A DNA stretch of 64,000 bases from Vibrio mediterranei (GTDB lineage Bacteria > Pseudomonadota > Gammaproteobacteria > Enterobacterales > Vibrionaceae), in NCBI RefSeq assembly GCF_900088415.1, contig NZ_FLLQ01000001.1:124001-188000 (forward strand), given 5' to 3'. Every line of letters starts with the position of its first letter. Position 1 is the stretch's first letter. Below the pieces are notes generated by a model, which saw nothing but the letters and a program-made list of their open reading frames with translations, did not search any database and was not told the DNA's origin. A program made the position numbers and the translations under genes. This document shows positions 1 through 7,764 of the stretch, one piece after another.

Positions 1-137
1 TCTTCAACAGCTTGGTTAACCTTGTCTATAGTGTCGGGAGAAATACGTCCTTTGTTTCCCAATACCATGGAAACAGTTGTGACAGAGACTCCCGCATATT
101 TAGCGACTTCTGTAATGGTCACTTTTTTTGATGACAT
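1..137 (-). CDS. malI: MalI-type LacI-family repressor, 5' end only
   Basis: Only the first 45 codons lie in the window; the gene continues off the left edge. The minus-strand product starts MSSKKV and runs into ITEVAKYAGVSVTTVSMVL, the classic LacI-family helix-turn-helix and hinge start. The family are sugar-responsive repressors. The divergent position relative to malX-malY, and the TGATAAAACGTTTTATCA palindromes between them, match the MalI-malXY arrangement known in E. coli, where MalI represses malXY and itself. The identification rests on the N-terminus and context; the ligand-binding domain cannot be seen. Confidence 0.85.
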   Translation of the reverse strand, partial: MSSKKVTITEVAKYAGVSVTTVSMVLGNKGRISPDTIDKVNQAVE

Positions 138-155
138 AGTTTCACTTAATGTAGG

Positions 156-170
156 AAAAACGTTTTATCA
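156..170. promoter_or_regulatory. MalI operator, malI-proximal, one arm degenerate
   Basis: AAAAACGTTTTATCA repeats most of the perfect operator near malX, with the left arm degenerate. It lies about 20 bases upstream of the malI start, where a repressor would autoregulate. Site assignment is inference from the match to the second copy and from the known E. coli MalI operator. Confidence 0.6.
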
Positions 171-252
171 AATTACTTTACCTTCATTGTGTTGTTTTTT
201 AAAGCCTTACTTTGGCTATTGGATTTGTTGTTTAAGTGGATCACAGATTTGC

Positions 253-270
253 TGATAAAACGTTTTATCA
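253..270. promoter_or_regulatory. MalI operator, malX-proximal, perfect palindrome
   Basis: TGATAAAACGTTTTATCA is a perfect 18-base palindrome centred on CG, as LacI-family operators are. A further half site (AAAGTTTTATCA) follows immediately. It lies about 100 bases upstream of malX. A TCACA half site at 241-245 could belong to a weak CRP site, since malX is CRP-activated in E. coli, but the other half is poor. Confidence 0.75.
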
Positions 271-373
271 AAAGTTTTATCAGCTTATATTTGCGTCATA
301 AATACAAAATATCATGCCCATCAGCAGTGGTGAGTATGAGCCCTACAAGCTCTTAATCTTTTGGAGACGTACT

Positions 374-1948
374 ATGTCTACACGCAATAACAAATCGACC
401 ATGTGGGAGTTTCTGCAAAGCCTTGGCAAGACTTTCATGTTGCCTGTCGCACTTCTTGCCTTCTCAGGTATCTTACTTGGGGTGGGGAGTTCACTGTCGA
501 GCGCGGCAATTAAAGAAGCGATCCCTTTACTAGATAATACCTTGTTGCAATACCTATTCATGTGGATGACAAAAATAGGTCTTGTTGCGTTTATTTATCT
601 TCCAGTAATGTTCGCTATCGCCATTCCTCTTGGTCTAGCTCGCGAAGAAAAGGGTGTGGCGGCCTTTGCGGGTTTTGTTGGTTATGCTGCGTTTAATCTC
701 GCGATCAACTTCTTCCTAACCGTGGCTGGCGTGCTAGGTGATAGCGCCCAAGAAAAAGCGTATGGTGTAAAAAGTATTATCGGTATTGAGTCGATAGATA
801 CAGGCATTTTAGGCGCAGTCGTTGTGGGTATTATCGTCGCAAAACTGCACCAGCGCTATTACACCTTTAAAATGCCTGATGCATTAGCCTTCTTTGGTGG
901 TGCACGTTTTGTCCCGATTATCTCTGCGATTGTGCTAGGTGTGGTTGGTGTATTTATCCCATTTGTTTGGCCATATTTCGCAGCGGGTATCAACGGTATT
1001 GGTCATGTTATCGAGGGTGCTGGCGAGTTTGGTCCAATGCTATTTGGTACCGGCGAGCGTTTGTTATTACCTATTGGTTTACACCACATCTTAGTTGCTT
1101 TGATTCGTTTCACTGAAGCGGGCGGTACAATGGAAGTATGTGGTCAAACGGTTTCTGGTGCATTGAATATTTTTTACTCTGAGCTGTCTTGTCCTGATAC
1201 TCAAGGATTCACACCTGAAGTTACCGCTTTCCTTTCTCAAGGTAAAATGCCGACTTTCCTAGGTGGTTTACCAGGTGCAGCATTGGCTATGTACCACTGT
1301 GCGCGTCCAGAAAATCGTTCAAAGATTAAAGCACTTTTGATCTCTGGTGTTGTAGCGTGCGTGGTAGGGGGTATTACTGAGCCTCTAGAGTTCTTGTTCT
1401 TATTCGTGGCACCAGTTTTGTATTTTGTTCACGCAATCCTGACTGGGCTTGGCTTCATGATTATGGGACTGTTAGACGTCACGATTGGTAACACCGACGG
1501 TAATATTATCGACTTCTTCGTCTTTGGTATTCTCCAAGGAACAGCGACCAAATGGTATTTGGTACCACTAGTCGCGGGTGTTTGGTTTATCGTCTACTAC
1601 TCAGTGTTCAAATTTGCCATCACTCGTTTTAACTTGAAAACGCCGGGGCGTGACGTTGATACGGCTGAAGTCGATAGCCAACTTGAAGCAGCGTTTGTAA
1701 ATGAATCTGGCAAAGGGGCTGCGGTGTTGGCTGCGTTAGGTGGAAAAGAGAATATCACCTCTCTCGATAACTGTATTACGCGCCTTCGCATGTCTGTTAA
1801 TGACATGAGTTTAGTGGATGATGCGAAGCTAAAAGCCAACGGTGCTCTGGGTGTTATTAAGCTTGATGAACATAACTTACAGGTGGTCATTGGCACTCAA
1901 GTGCACTTAGTTAAAAACGAAATGCAGGCTTTAATGAGCGCAAGCTAG
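374..1948 (+). CDS. malX: PTS EIICB transporter, maltose/glucose type (MalX)
   Basis: Membrane permease of the glucose-family phosphotransferase system; it imports and phosphorylates a hexose or glucoside using phosphate from HPr and a separate EIIA. The N-terminal about 430 residues are the multi-spanning EIIC domain (repeated hydrophobic segments, conserved GTGERLLLPIGLHH and GGITEPLEF stretches). The C-terminal EIIB domain has the phospho-cysteine in LDNCITRLR, Cys467 of 524. The ATG at 374 is chosen because TTGGAG sits 8 bases upstream; an in-frame ATG at 314 has no ribosome binding site. Length fits E. coli MalX (about 530). No EIIA is fused, so the cellular glucose EIIA probably serves it. 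malY follows 68 bases downstream. The natural substrate of MalX is unresolved even in E. coli. Confidence 0.92.
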   Translation: MSTRNNKSTMWEFLQSLGKTFMLPVALLAFSGILLGVGSSLSSAAIKEAIPLLDNTLLQYLFMWMTKIGLVAFIYLPVMFAIAIPLGLAREEKGVAAFAGFVGYAAFNLAINFFLTVAGVLGDSAQEKAYGVKSIIGIESIDTGILGAVVVGIIVAKLHQRYYTFKMPDALAFFGGARFVPIISAIVLGVVGVFIPFVWPYFAAGINGIGHVIEGAGEFGPMLFGTGERLLLPIGLHHILVALIRFTEAGGTMEVCGQTVSGALNIFYSELSCPDTQGFTPEVTAFLSQGKMPTFLGGLPGAALAMYHCARPENRSKIKALLISGVVACVVGGITEPLEFLFLFVAPVLYFVHAILTGLGFMIMGLLDVTIGNTDGNIIDFFVFGILQGTATKWYLVPLVAGVWFIVYYSVFKFAITRFNLKTPGRDVDTAEVDSQLEAAFVNESGKGAAVLAALGGKENITSLDNCITRLRMSVNDMSLVDDAKLKANGALGVIKLDEHNLQVVIGTQVHLVKNEMQALMSAS

Positions 1949-1965
1949 TTCAGTGTTTTGCTCTG

Positions 1966-1993
1966 CCTCAGTGTCGATTGTCTGACATTGAGG
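1966..1993 (+). other. Stem-loop between malX and malY
   Basis: CCTCAGTGTC and GACATTGAGG can pair over 10 bases (one G-U) around an 8-base loop, followed by a broken T-rich stretch. It lies between the malX stop and the malY ribosome binding site. It could be a leaky terminator or a 3' stabiliser for malX mRNA, giving unequal expression; the T tract is too interrupted for a strong terminator. Confidence 0.5.
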
Positions 1994-2016
1994 TTTATTC
2001 ATTTTTGGAGACAGTA

Positions 2017-3201
2017 ATGACTCAAGAGTTTGATTTTGACACCGTAATAGATCGAAAAGGCACTTATTGCACTCAGTGGGATTATGTTCAAGACAGGTTT
2101 GGGAAAGCAGGCTTGCTGCCATTTACGATTTCCGATATGGATTTTGCCTCTCCTCCAGCGATTCAAAGTGCGTTGAAAAGCCGAATTGAACACCCTGTTT
2201 TTGGTTATAGCCGATGGAATCATGATGATTTCAAAACCTCGATATCTCACTGGTTTTCAAAAAGATTCCGTACAACGATCGACAAAGGTGACATTGTTTA
2301 TGGACCATCCGTTATCTATATCATCTCTAAGCTCATTGAACGTTGGTCGAAAGTAGGAGAAGGGGTAGTCTTTCACACACCGGCTTATGACGCGTTCGAC
2401 AAAATGATTGAAGGGCAAGGTCGCGTTTGCGCAAGGAGTACACTGCTAAAAGTTGAGGGCCGCTATCAAATAGATTGGCAGAGCTTTGAATGTCTAATTG
2501 CTCAGCCTGAAAATACGATTTTACTACTTTGCAGCCCGCATAACCCTACAGGAAGAGTTTGGACTCATGAAGAGCTGACCAAAATGGCTGAGCTCTGTGC
2601 CAAGCATGGTGTGCGAGTTATCTCGGATGAGATTCATATGGATGTCAGCTTTAGCACTCATTTCCCATTTACTGGATTTGATCAATCAATGGAATGGGCG
2701 TTAGTAACCTCAGCATCGAAGTCGTTCAATGTCCCTGCGTTAAACGGCGCGTATGCATTGATTCCTAATGCTCAAACGAGAGAAGATTACTTATTTAAAT
2801 TGAAGCAAGTAGATGGATTGTCATCCCCTTCAATTCTTGGCGTTATTGCTACGATGGAAGCGTATAATCATTGTGAAGATTGGTTAGAAGCACTCAATAA
2901 CTACGTTTACCAAAACCATAGTTATGTACGAGAATCGCTCAATGCTGCGTTTAATGACCTTCAGTACGTTATACCAGAAGCAACCTATCTGGCGTGGATA
3001 GATCTTTCACCATTAGCGCTAGATATGGATGTCCTTAATAGGACATTAATTGATGATTATGGTGTAGCGATCATGTCGGGTGAGGTATATGGAGAGTCTG
3101 GGCTTGGTCATTTGAGACTGAACCTTGGTTGTTCACGCGAGAAAGTGAAGGCAGGGGTCCAGTCATTGATTCAAGCAATTCAATGCCAATTAAAGAGTTA
3201 A
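2017..3201 (+). CDS. malY: MalY-type PLP-dependent C-S lyase
   Basis: Fold-type I aminotransferase-like enzyme with beta-cystathionase activity; in E. coli it also antagonises the maltose activator MalT. Of 394 residues, SPHNPTGR (173-180), SDEIH (203-207) and SASKSFN with the Schiff-base Lys235 are visible, in the order expected for MalY/PatB. The ATG at 2017 has TTGGAG 7 bases upstream and gives the family length; an upstream in-frame start at 1978 falls inside the malX-malY hairpin. It forms a two-gene unit with malX, the same order as in E. coli. MalT antagonism here is inference. It could influence the pullulanase gene at 40 kb if that gene is MalT-controlled. Confidence 0.9.
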   Translation: MTQEFDFDTVIDRKGTYCTQWDYVQDRFGKAGLLPFTISDMDFASPPAIQSALKSRIEHPVFGYSRWNHDDFKTSISHWFSKRFRTTIDKGDIVYGPSVIYIISKLIERWSKVGEGVVFHTPAYDAFDKMIEGQGRVCARSTLLKVEGRYQIDWQSFECLIAQPENTILLLCSPHNPTGRVWTHEELTKMAELCAKHGVRVISDEIHMDVSFSTHFPFTGFDQSMEWALVTSASKSFNVPALNGAYALIPNAQTREDYLFKLKQVDGLSSPSILGVIATMEAYNHCEDWLEALNNYVYQNHSYVRESLNAAFNDLQYVIPEATYLAWIDLSPLALDMDVLNRTLIDDYGVAIMSGEVYGESGLGHLRLNLGCSREKVKAGVQSLIQAIQCQLKS

Positions 3202-3231
3202 CTGATTAATTCTATTGGCTAGAAGTAAAAC

Positions 3232-3261
3232 AAAAGCGAGCATGTAAAGATGCTCGCTTTT
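3232..3261. terminator. Bidirectional terminator after malY
   Basis: AAAAGCGAGCA pairs perfectly with TGCTCGCTTTT around an 8-base loop, with A and T runs at the two ends. It lies between the convergent malY and the small gene at 3297. Confidence 0.85.
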
Positions 3262-3296
3262 AGGTTATTCAGGAAGTTAATTGTCGATTAGGACGA

Positions 3297-3668
3297 TTAA
3301 TTCTCTTTCATTGCCGATATTACCGACGGATCATTAAGCAAGTTAAATAATAAACTCTTAGCTGAAGAGCGCTGAGAATCAGAAAGCACTTTCTTAGGAT
3401 TGTCTCTGGTTTGAGTAATAATGTTTTTGACGAAACGGCTGTTGGTACCAGAGAGTTCATATACATAGCTGAGTGTGCTGATTAACTCGTCTTGAGGAAG
3501 GCTATAAACAGCCATTTCACAGCTTAAACCATCCATTGCAAGAAAGTTGTTGACCACTTCTTTTCGCTCAGCATTGAACTTCTCTTTCGCTATAAAGCCA
3601 TCAATCAATGCTTGTACTCTATCAGCGATAGCGACAGGTACTTCCATTGTTTTTGTTTCATGGGTCAT
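3297..3668 (-). CDS. Small protein of unknown function
   Basis: A 123-residue product I do not recognise. It is soluble, has no signal peptide or membrane segment, and looks mostly helical (for example VADR-like and KSLLFNLLNDPSVISAMK stretches) with two cysteines too far apart for a metal site to be evident. The ATG at 3668 is preceded by AGAGGAG at good spacing, which strongly supports translation. It is convergent with malY and shares its terminator. No conserved catalytic motif can be seen, so no function is proposed. Confidence 0.7.
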   Translation of the reverse strand: MTHETKTMEVPVAIADRVQALIDGFIAKEKFNAERKEVVNNFLAMDGLSCEMAVYSLPQDELISTLSYVYELSGTNSRFVKNIITQTRDNPKKVLSDSQRSSAKSLLFNLLNDPSVISAMKEN

Positions 3669-3945
3669 TATTGAATCTCCTCTACATGGGATTAACCGCT
3701 GCTTTTACGTAGCTACTGATTATTCCAACCATTATATTCACTCTGTAAATAATGGAGGATCGAGCTTTCGTTGTTGTTTAATCATTCTGCCATACGCAGA
3801 GCATGCTTAATAGTCACGAACGCGCAATTTGGCTCTATTTGCTGTTGAATTGGTCAATCAATTACGGTGGATTAACTATTGGCTTGAAAGTCTAGCGGTT
3901 GCTGCGGATTTAGTAAGGCGAGTGTGGTAGGAAAATAAAGAGAAA
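3669..3945. other. Intergenic stretch, no gene seen
   Basis: Together with the terminator and tail up to 3995 this is about 330 bases without a supported gene. It holds the upstream region of the 123-residue protein on the minus strand. Overlapping short frames lack ribosome binding sites, and no strong inverted repeat or promoter pair stands out. Confidence 0.6.
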
Positions 3946-3970
3946 CAGCTGAAGCGCGGGGCTTCAGCTG
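3946..3970 (-). terminator. Terminator of the barrel-protein gene
   Basis: CAGCTGAAGC and GCTTCAGCTG form a perfect 10-base stem with a 5-base loop; on the minus strand it is followed by TTTCTCTTTATTTT. It lies 25 bases past the stop of the gene at 3996-4625. Confidence 0.8.
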
Positions 3971-3995
3971 AGAAGAGTTATTTTTGCGTGTTGTA

Positions 3996-4625
3996 TTAGT
4001 TCGTTACGCGTTCAAGTACGGACGAATCTGTGTGAGCAAATTCACCATCATAGATGCTCAGTATTGTTGATTGAGAATAAGTCAGCGTATCACCGTCAAC
4101 TTTGATATTCATTGTGAAACCGGTTGTGCTTGCTTTTTCTTTCATAAAGTTAGATTCAGCGACACCTCTTTCTGACATCACTAATGTCATGTCATTACCA
4201 GCTGCACCTTCTGCGGTGACACAGGTGGTTCTCGGTACGCAGAACGAGTTGTAAACGATTTGGTTCTCTTGATCATAGATAAAGTATCCGCGTTGGTCGT
4301 GGAACTTAGTATCGTCTGCTTTGCGGAAAACTTCTTGCTTGTAGTAAAGCGCAACAAGCGTTTGCTCACTGGCATTGACTGCATCTGCAGCGACTTCGAA
4401 CGTCATGGTCTCGTAGAAAGGGGTAATGGCAGGTGCACCTTTACCTTGTTCAGTACCTGCCTGAGCTGGAGAGATATCGACACCGCCGCTTTCTACTGAC
4501 TTCCAAGTTCCAACGAGTTGAGCAAGAGGACCGAAGTCCATACCGTCGATTACTGTGTGATCTGCCAATGCTGGAATTGGAGCTAAAAGCATCGCCGATA
4601 AACTTAGTACTGCTGTTGATTTCAT
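3996..4625 (-). CDS. Secreted heme-binding beta-barrel-like (nitrobindin-like) protein
   Basis: A 209-residue precursor with signal peptide MKSTAVLSLSAMLLAPIPALA cut before DHTVID. The mature part begins with FGPLAQLVGTWKS and has alternating strand-like segments ending in a typical barrel-closing strand, which resembles the nitrobindin/THAP4 heme-binding barrel group. I cannot confirm the proximal histidine, so heme binding is uncertain. The ATG at 4625 has AAGGAAG upstream; a longer frame starting at 4679 lacks a binding site and would put residues ahead of the signal peptide. It lies downstream of the secreted propeller gene on the same strand but has its own terminator. Periplasmic or extracellular location is inferred. 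Confidence 0.6.
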   Translation of the reverse strand: MKSTAVLSLSAMLLAPIPALADHTVIDGMDFGPLAQLVGTWKSVESGGVDISPAQAGTEQGKGAPAITPFYETMTFEVAADAVNASEQTLVALYYKQEVFRKADDTKFHDQRGYFIYDQENQIVYNSFCVPRTTCVTAEGAAGNDMTLVMSERGVAESNFMKEKASTTGFTMNIKVDGDTLTYSQSTILSIYDGEFAHTDSSVLERVTN

Positions 4626-4822
4626 TACTGCTTCCTTATTGATATTAGAGTTATTTTTCACAAGAGATACTAAGTGCATATTGATGTGTAAAAATTAATC
4701 TAAATCATGTTTGCTTCCGCAAAATAAACTCAACTGATTCATTAGGTTAGTATCTGTTTCTAGATGTGAACTACGCTGAGGAAGTTACAATGTGGCGGGA
4801 TTTTTCGGGCGAAGAAACGACG

Positions 4823-4845
4823 AGAGGCCTAAATAGTAGGCCTCT
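4823..4845 (-). terminator. Hairpin after the propeller gene
   Basis: AGAGGCCTA and TAGGCCTCT make a perfect 9-base stem with a 5-base loop, 35 bases past the stop at 4880 on the minus strand. The T tract on that strand is weak, so termination strength is uncertain. Confidence 0.65.
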
Positions 4846-4879
4846 CTATGCGTTAACTTACGATGGTATTTTCATTACG

Positions 4880-6844
4880 CTATTTGTTTGTTCGGACTTG
4901 ACCGATTAATGGGTTTTTCACTGGTTTGGCTATACCGTAAACCGCGACAATACCGTTTCCTCCTCCCATGGTTGATGTTCTGCGCTCAGGGTTTTTATCA
5001 GTTAAAGCACTAATCACATTCCAGTTATTTGCTACCCATACGTTACCTGCGTCGTCCACCATTGTGTCTGTTGCTTCTTGCATTACACCACTTTTGTATG
5101 AGTGAATAAGGTCACCCGTTTTGGTATCCGCAGGGCAGCTAGAAGTATCTTCACCGCACACTTGAGCAAAACCTGTACCTAAGAAGTTACCCACAAAGAC
5201 ATTGTCAGCTCCGTCAATACTAACCCCCCATGCTGCATAGATTTCTTTATCAAGTAAGTTAGATTTTACCACTTCACCATCTGGAGAAATCATTGTTACA
5301 TTGCCTGTTTTTGGTATATCAGCTTGGTGCGCAAATATGTTCTCAATTGAGATACGGAATTCATCAATAATGCTTGTTCCTTTTGGAATGTTAGGTAACG
5401 GGTAACCCGGAGACAAGTTAGCGCCTACCCATACGTTGCCTTTTGAATCAATAGCGAGACCACGTGGAGCGATACCAGTTTTAATTTGCTTTGCATTAGC
5501 AGGGTTATCTGCCTCAAAACGTGTGACTGTCATTGAGCCGTTATTTGTTACCCAAACCACGTTATTGTTGTCTACAGCGACCGCAAATGGTCTTTTAAGT
5601 CCCGGTACATCAACGATCTCGCCTTTGGTGTAATCGCCTTTAGGGAAACGTATCATATGGTTGTACTGGTTATCACAAACCCAGACATCGCCATTTGGAG
5701 CGGTTGCTAGACCTTGTAATTGGCCGTGCTGACCATTAATAGTTGCAGGGCCGAGTGCTTTACCTGTCAGATCGAATACACCAACTTTTGCATTGAATGT
5801 ACTAATCCAAACCTTGTCTTTTGACACAGTAGTACCCCAGCCGCTGCCATCGAGTCCTTGACTGTTATACCCAACGAGAGGAGGGGACAGTGGCTTGCCA
5901 CTCGGCGCCATTTTTACTACGCCACCGCCAATCGCTGTGCTTAAGCCCGACTGAGAACCCGGCATCCAGTTTTGTCCGCTCCAAAGCTGACCTTCGTTAT
6001 CAAACATCAGGCGGCCTGGAGAATAAATACCGCCGCCAGTGAAACGAACCATCAGTGCAAAATCATCTGGCGTGTAGCTCAAGTATGGTAAAAAGTCGGT
6101 ATCTCGACGCTGCTCACCCTTTGGATAGACGTAGGCATTAGCAAACTGATCAAACAAAGCCTTAGTGTGTAAATAGGGCTGCTGGGCAATCTTGGATAGT
6201 GCTTCCAACGTATCGTCACTATTAGTGATCGCTAAATATTGGTCACATAGGCCGCGTGCTTGCTCTGCACCACAAAGCGCAGTTAATGCTGCGAGCGTAT
6301 TCATACGAGCGACTGTCTCGGAGTCTGCTGAGTTAACTCCGTTGAGTACGGTAGCGCCAAACTGGCCCGTTTGCACATCAACTAAGTTTTGAACTTGCTC
6401 TGAGCCGATAAGTAAGCCGTTTTTAGAGCCGCTCAAACCATAGTTTTGAACGTATTGTTGAGCATTTGGCCAAAGTGAACCGATAGTAGAGAGTTCATTC
6501 AGTACAACATCACCTTGCTGCTGGCTATTTAAAATCGCCAAGCTTCGGTATTTTTCAACGGACTTGCCTTGGATAGTGCCGCCTTTTGCTGTTAGGTAAT
6601 AGACCCCTTCGTCTTGTCGTGTATTCTCAGAAAAGGATACCTGGCCATCGTGTCCACTTTTACCTTCAGCCATAAGCACTGGTGATTGACCAGCTTGTGC
6701 ATACCACAATGATACTTGAGCATCGCTAATTTGTTGGTGGTCAGATTCTACCGTCACATCAAACGACAGTGTGTCACTTGCATGGACGCTAGCGGATAGC
6801 GCAAGAGCAGCAGGAAGAATAGTCGCGAGTTTAGAAGCTTTCAT
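4880..6844 (-). CDS. Secreted beta-propeller protein, Vgb/NHL-like
   Basis: A 654-residue exported protein with signal peptide MKASKLATILPAALALSASVHA. Residues about 23-115 look like an Ig-like/carboxypeptidase-regulatory domain (GHDGQVSFSE). From about 260 onward there are repeated blades of the form GLATAPNGDVWVCDNQ, AVAVDNNNVVWVTNNG, GLAIDSKGNVWVGANL and MVDDAGNVWVANNW, typical of virginiamycin-lyase/NHL/SMP-30 propellers. The family covers lyases, lactonases and binding scaffolds, so no reaction can be assigned. The ATG at 6844 has GAGG upstream; an apparent earlier start at 6964 lies inside the promoter. A TetR-type operator occupies the promoter spacer, and a tetR gene lies directly upstream on the same strand. 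Confidence 0.7.
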   Translation of the reverse strand: MKASKLATILPAALALSASVHASDTLSFDVTVESDHQQISDAQVSLWYAQAGQSPVLMAEGKSGHDGQVSFSENTRQDEGVYYLTAKGGTIQGKSVEKYRSLAILNSQQQGDVVLNELSTIGSLWPNAQQYVQNYGLSGSKNGLLIGSEQVQNLVDVQTGQFGATVLNGVNSADSETVARMNTLAALTALCGAEQARGLCDQYLAITNSDDTLEALSKIAQQPYLHTKALFDQFANAYVYPKGEQRRDTDFLPYLSYTPDDFALMVRFTGGGIYSPGRLMFDNEGQLWSGQNWMPGSQSGLSTAIGGGVVKMAPSGKPLSPPLVGYNSQGLDGSGWGTTVSKDKVWISTFNAKVGVFDLTGKALGPATINGQHGQLQGLATAPNGDVWVCDNQYNHMIRFPKGDYTKGEIVDVPGLKRPFAVAVDNNNVVWVTNNGSMTVTRFEADNPANAKQIKTGIAPRGLAIDSKGNVWVGANLSPGYPLPNIPKGTSIIDEFRISIENIFAHQADIPKTGNVTMISPDGEVVKSNLLDKEIYAAWGVSIDGADNVFVGNFLGTGFAQVCGEDTSSCPADTKTGDLIHSYKSGVMQEATDTMVDDAGNVWVANNWNVISALTDKNPERRTSTMGGGNGIVAVYGIAKPVKNPLIGQVRTNK

Positions 6845-6935
6845 GGTAATCCTCATGTGTAAATTCAGTAAGTTGTTCTTAGACATAAAGAGAAGAAACT
6901 TCCTAATTTGCTGTCTCGCCTCAGTTGATGAGGTA

Positions 6936-6964
6936 ATACTAACCATCCGGTCGGTCGAGAACAA
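6936..6964 (-). promoter_or_regulatory. Promoter with TetR-type operator for the propeller gene
   Basis: Read on the minus strand, TTGTTC (6959-6964) and TAGTAT (6936-6941) are separated by exactly 17 bases. That spacer holds ACCGACCGGATGGT (6942-6955), an inverted repeat of ACC..CCGG..GGT form, as seen in many TetR-family operators. A repressor bound there would block RNA polymerase. The likely partner is the TetR encoded at 7078-7641, about 120 bases away. Confidence 0.65.
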
Positions 6965-7077
6965 TCAACAGCACTAAGATGTGGATTAAGTTTGGTTCAC
7001 TTAAAGTTAAACTCAGATAAATGTATGTTAGTTAACAACTAACACATGCACAGAGGTGAGGAAGGAAGAGAGTAGTG

Positions 7078-7641
7078 TTAGGTAACAGGGCAGTTTAGTA
7101 AACGTTTGAACACTAGAGTACTTCCATCAACAAACAATGCTTGTCGTTGATGCTCTTCGTAAACTAGGTTCTGCGCTGTAGACATAAACATTGAATAGAC
7201 AGACTCAACTAGCACTTCTGTACTCTCATTTTGTAAACCATTACGGTGTTGGGCTTCCTGAATAAGACGGTGCAGTCCATCAAGTGATAGCTGTTTAGCT
7301 CGCTGACGAGCTTCTCTAGGAACAGAGCGAGATGTGTAATACATGCTCAAAAATGCTACTTTCTCTGGATTTAAAATTGCCCAAGATAGACTTTCTCGCC
7401 ATAAAAGCTCTAATCGAACATTGATATCTAGGGTCTCATGGCTGGTAAAAAAGTCGTAATCTGTCTTGATCGATTCATAAATTGCATTTGTGAGAGCCTG
7501 TTTAGATTTGAAATGATGGAATAGCGTTGCTTTTGCAACCTCTGCCTGTTTCGCTACCTCAATGGTGGATAAGGAATCGATGCCTGTCGTTGTTGCTAGC
7601 TCAAGAGCCACTTCTAAGATACGTTGCCTTTTGGCTGTCAC
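7078..7641 (-). CDS. TetR-family transcriptional regulator
   Basis: A 187-residue repressor. The N-terminal helix-turn-helix (IEVAKQAEVAKATLFHHFKSK, about residues 22-42) is followed by a helical ligand/dimer domain of family size. The start is a GTG at 7641 with AGGA close upstream; I see no better start. It is transcribed toward the propeller gene with a 233-base gap that contains the promoter and operator described above, so it probably controls that gene. No site was seen in front of tetR itself. The ligand is unknown; nothing nearby suggests a drug pump. Confidence 0.85.
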   Translation of the reverse strand: MTAKRQRILEVALELATTTGIDSLSTIEVAKQAEVAKATLFHHFKSKQALTNAIYESIKTDYDFFTSHETLDINVRLELLWRESLSWAILNPEKVAFLSMYYTSRSVPREARQRAKQLSLDGLHRLIQEAQHRNGLQNESTEVLVESVYSMFMSTAQNLVYEEHQRQALFVDGSTLVFKRLLNCPVT

Positions 7642-7717
7642 TGTCCTAACTCTCTCTTTTTAAGAATCTTTTTGAGTATAGATAGTAAATTGGCAGTAGG
7701 GAACATCGACCAAAAAA

Positions 7718-7742
7718 AAGAGCCAGCTTAAAGCTGGCTCTT
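7718..7742. terminator. Bidirectional terminator after gldA
   Basis: AAGAGCCAGC pairs with GCTGGCTCTT around TTAAA, with a run of eight A on the left (T on the minus strand). It lies 22 bases past the gldA stop. Confidence 0.85.
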
Positions 7743-7764
7743 GATTCTCATAACGACAGGGAGA

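Noticed and set aside
231..250. Complete CRP site upstream of malX
   Set aside because: Only the TCACA half is good; the other half matches at two of five bases.
314..376. Longer malX start at 314
   Set aside because: No ribosome binding site, and the extra 20 residues are not in MalX; GGAG precedes 374.
6845..6964. Longer start of the propeller gene at 6964
   Set aside because: It would place the coding start inside the -35/-10 region and before a good signal peptide start at 6844.
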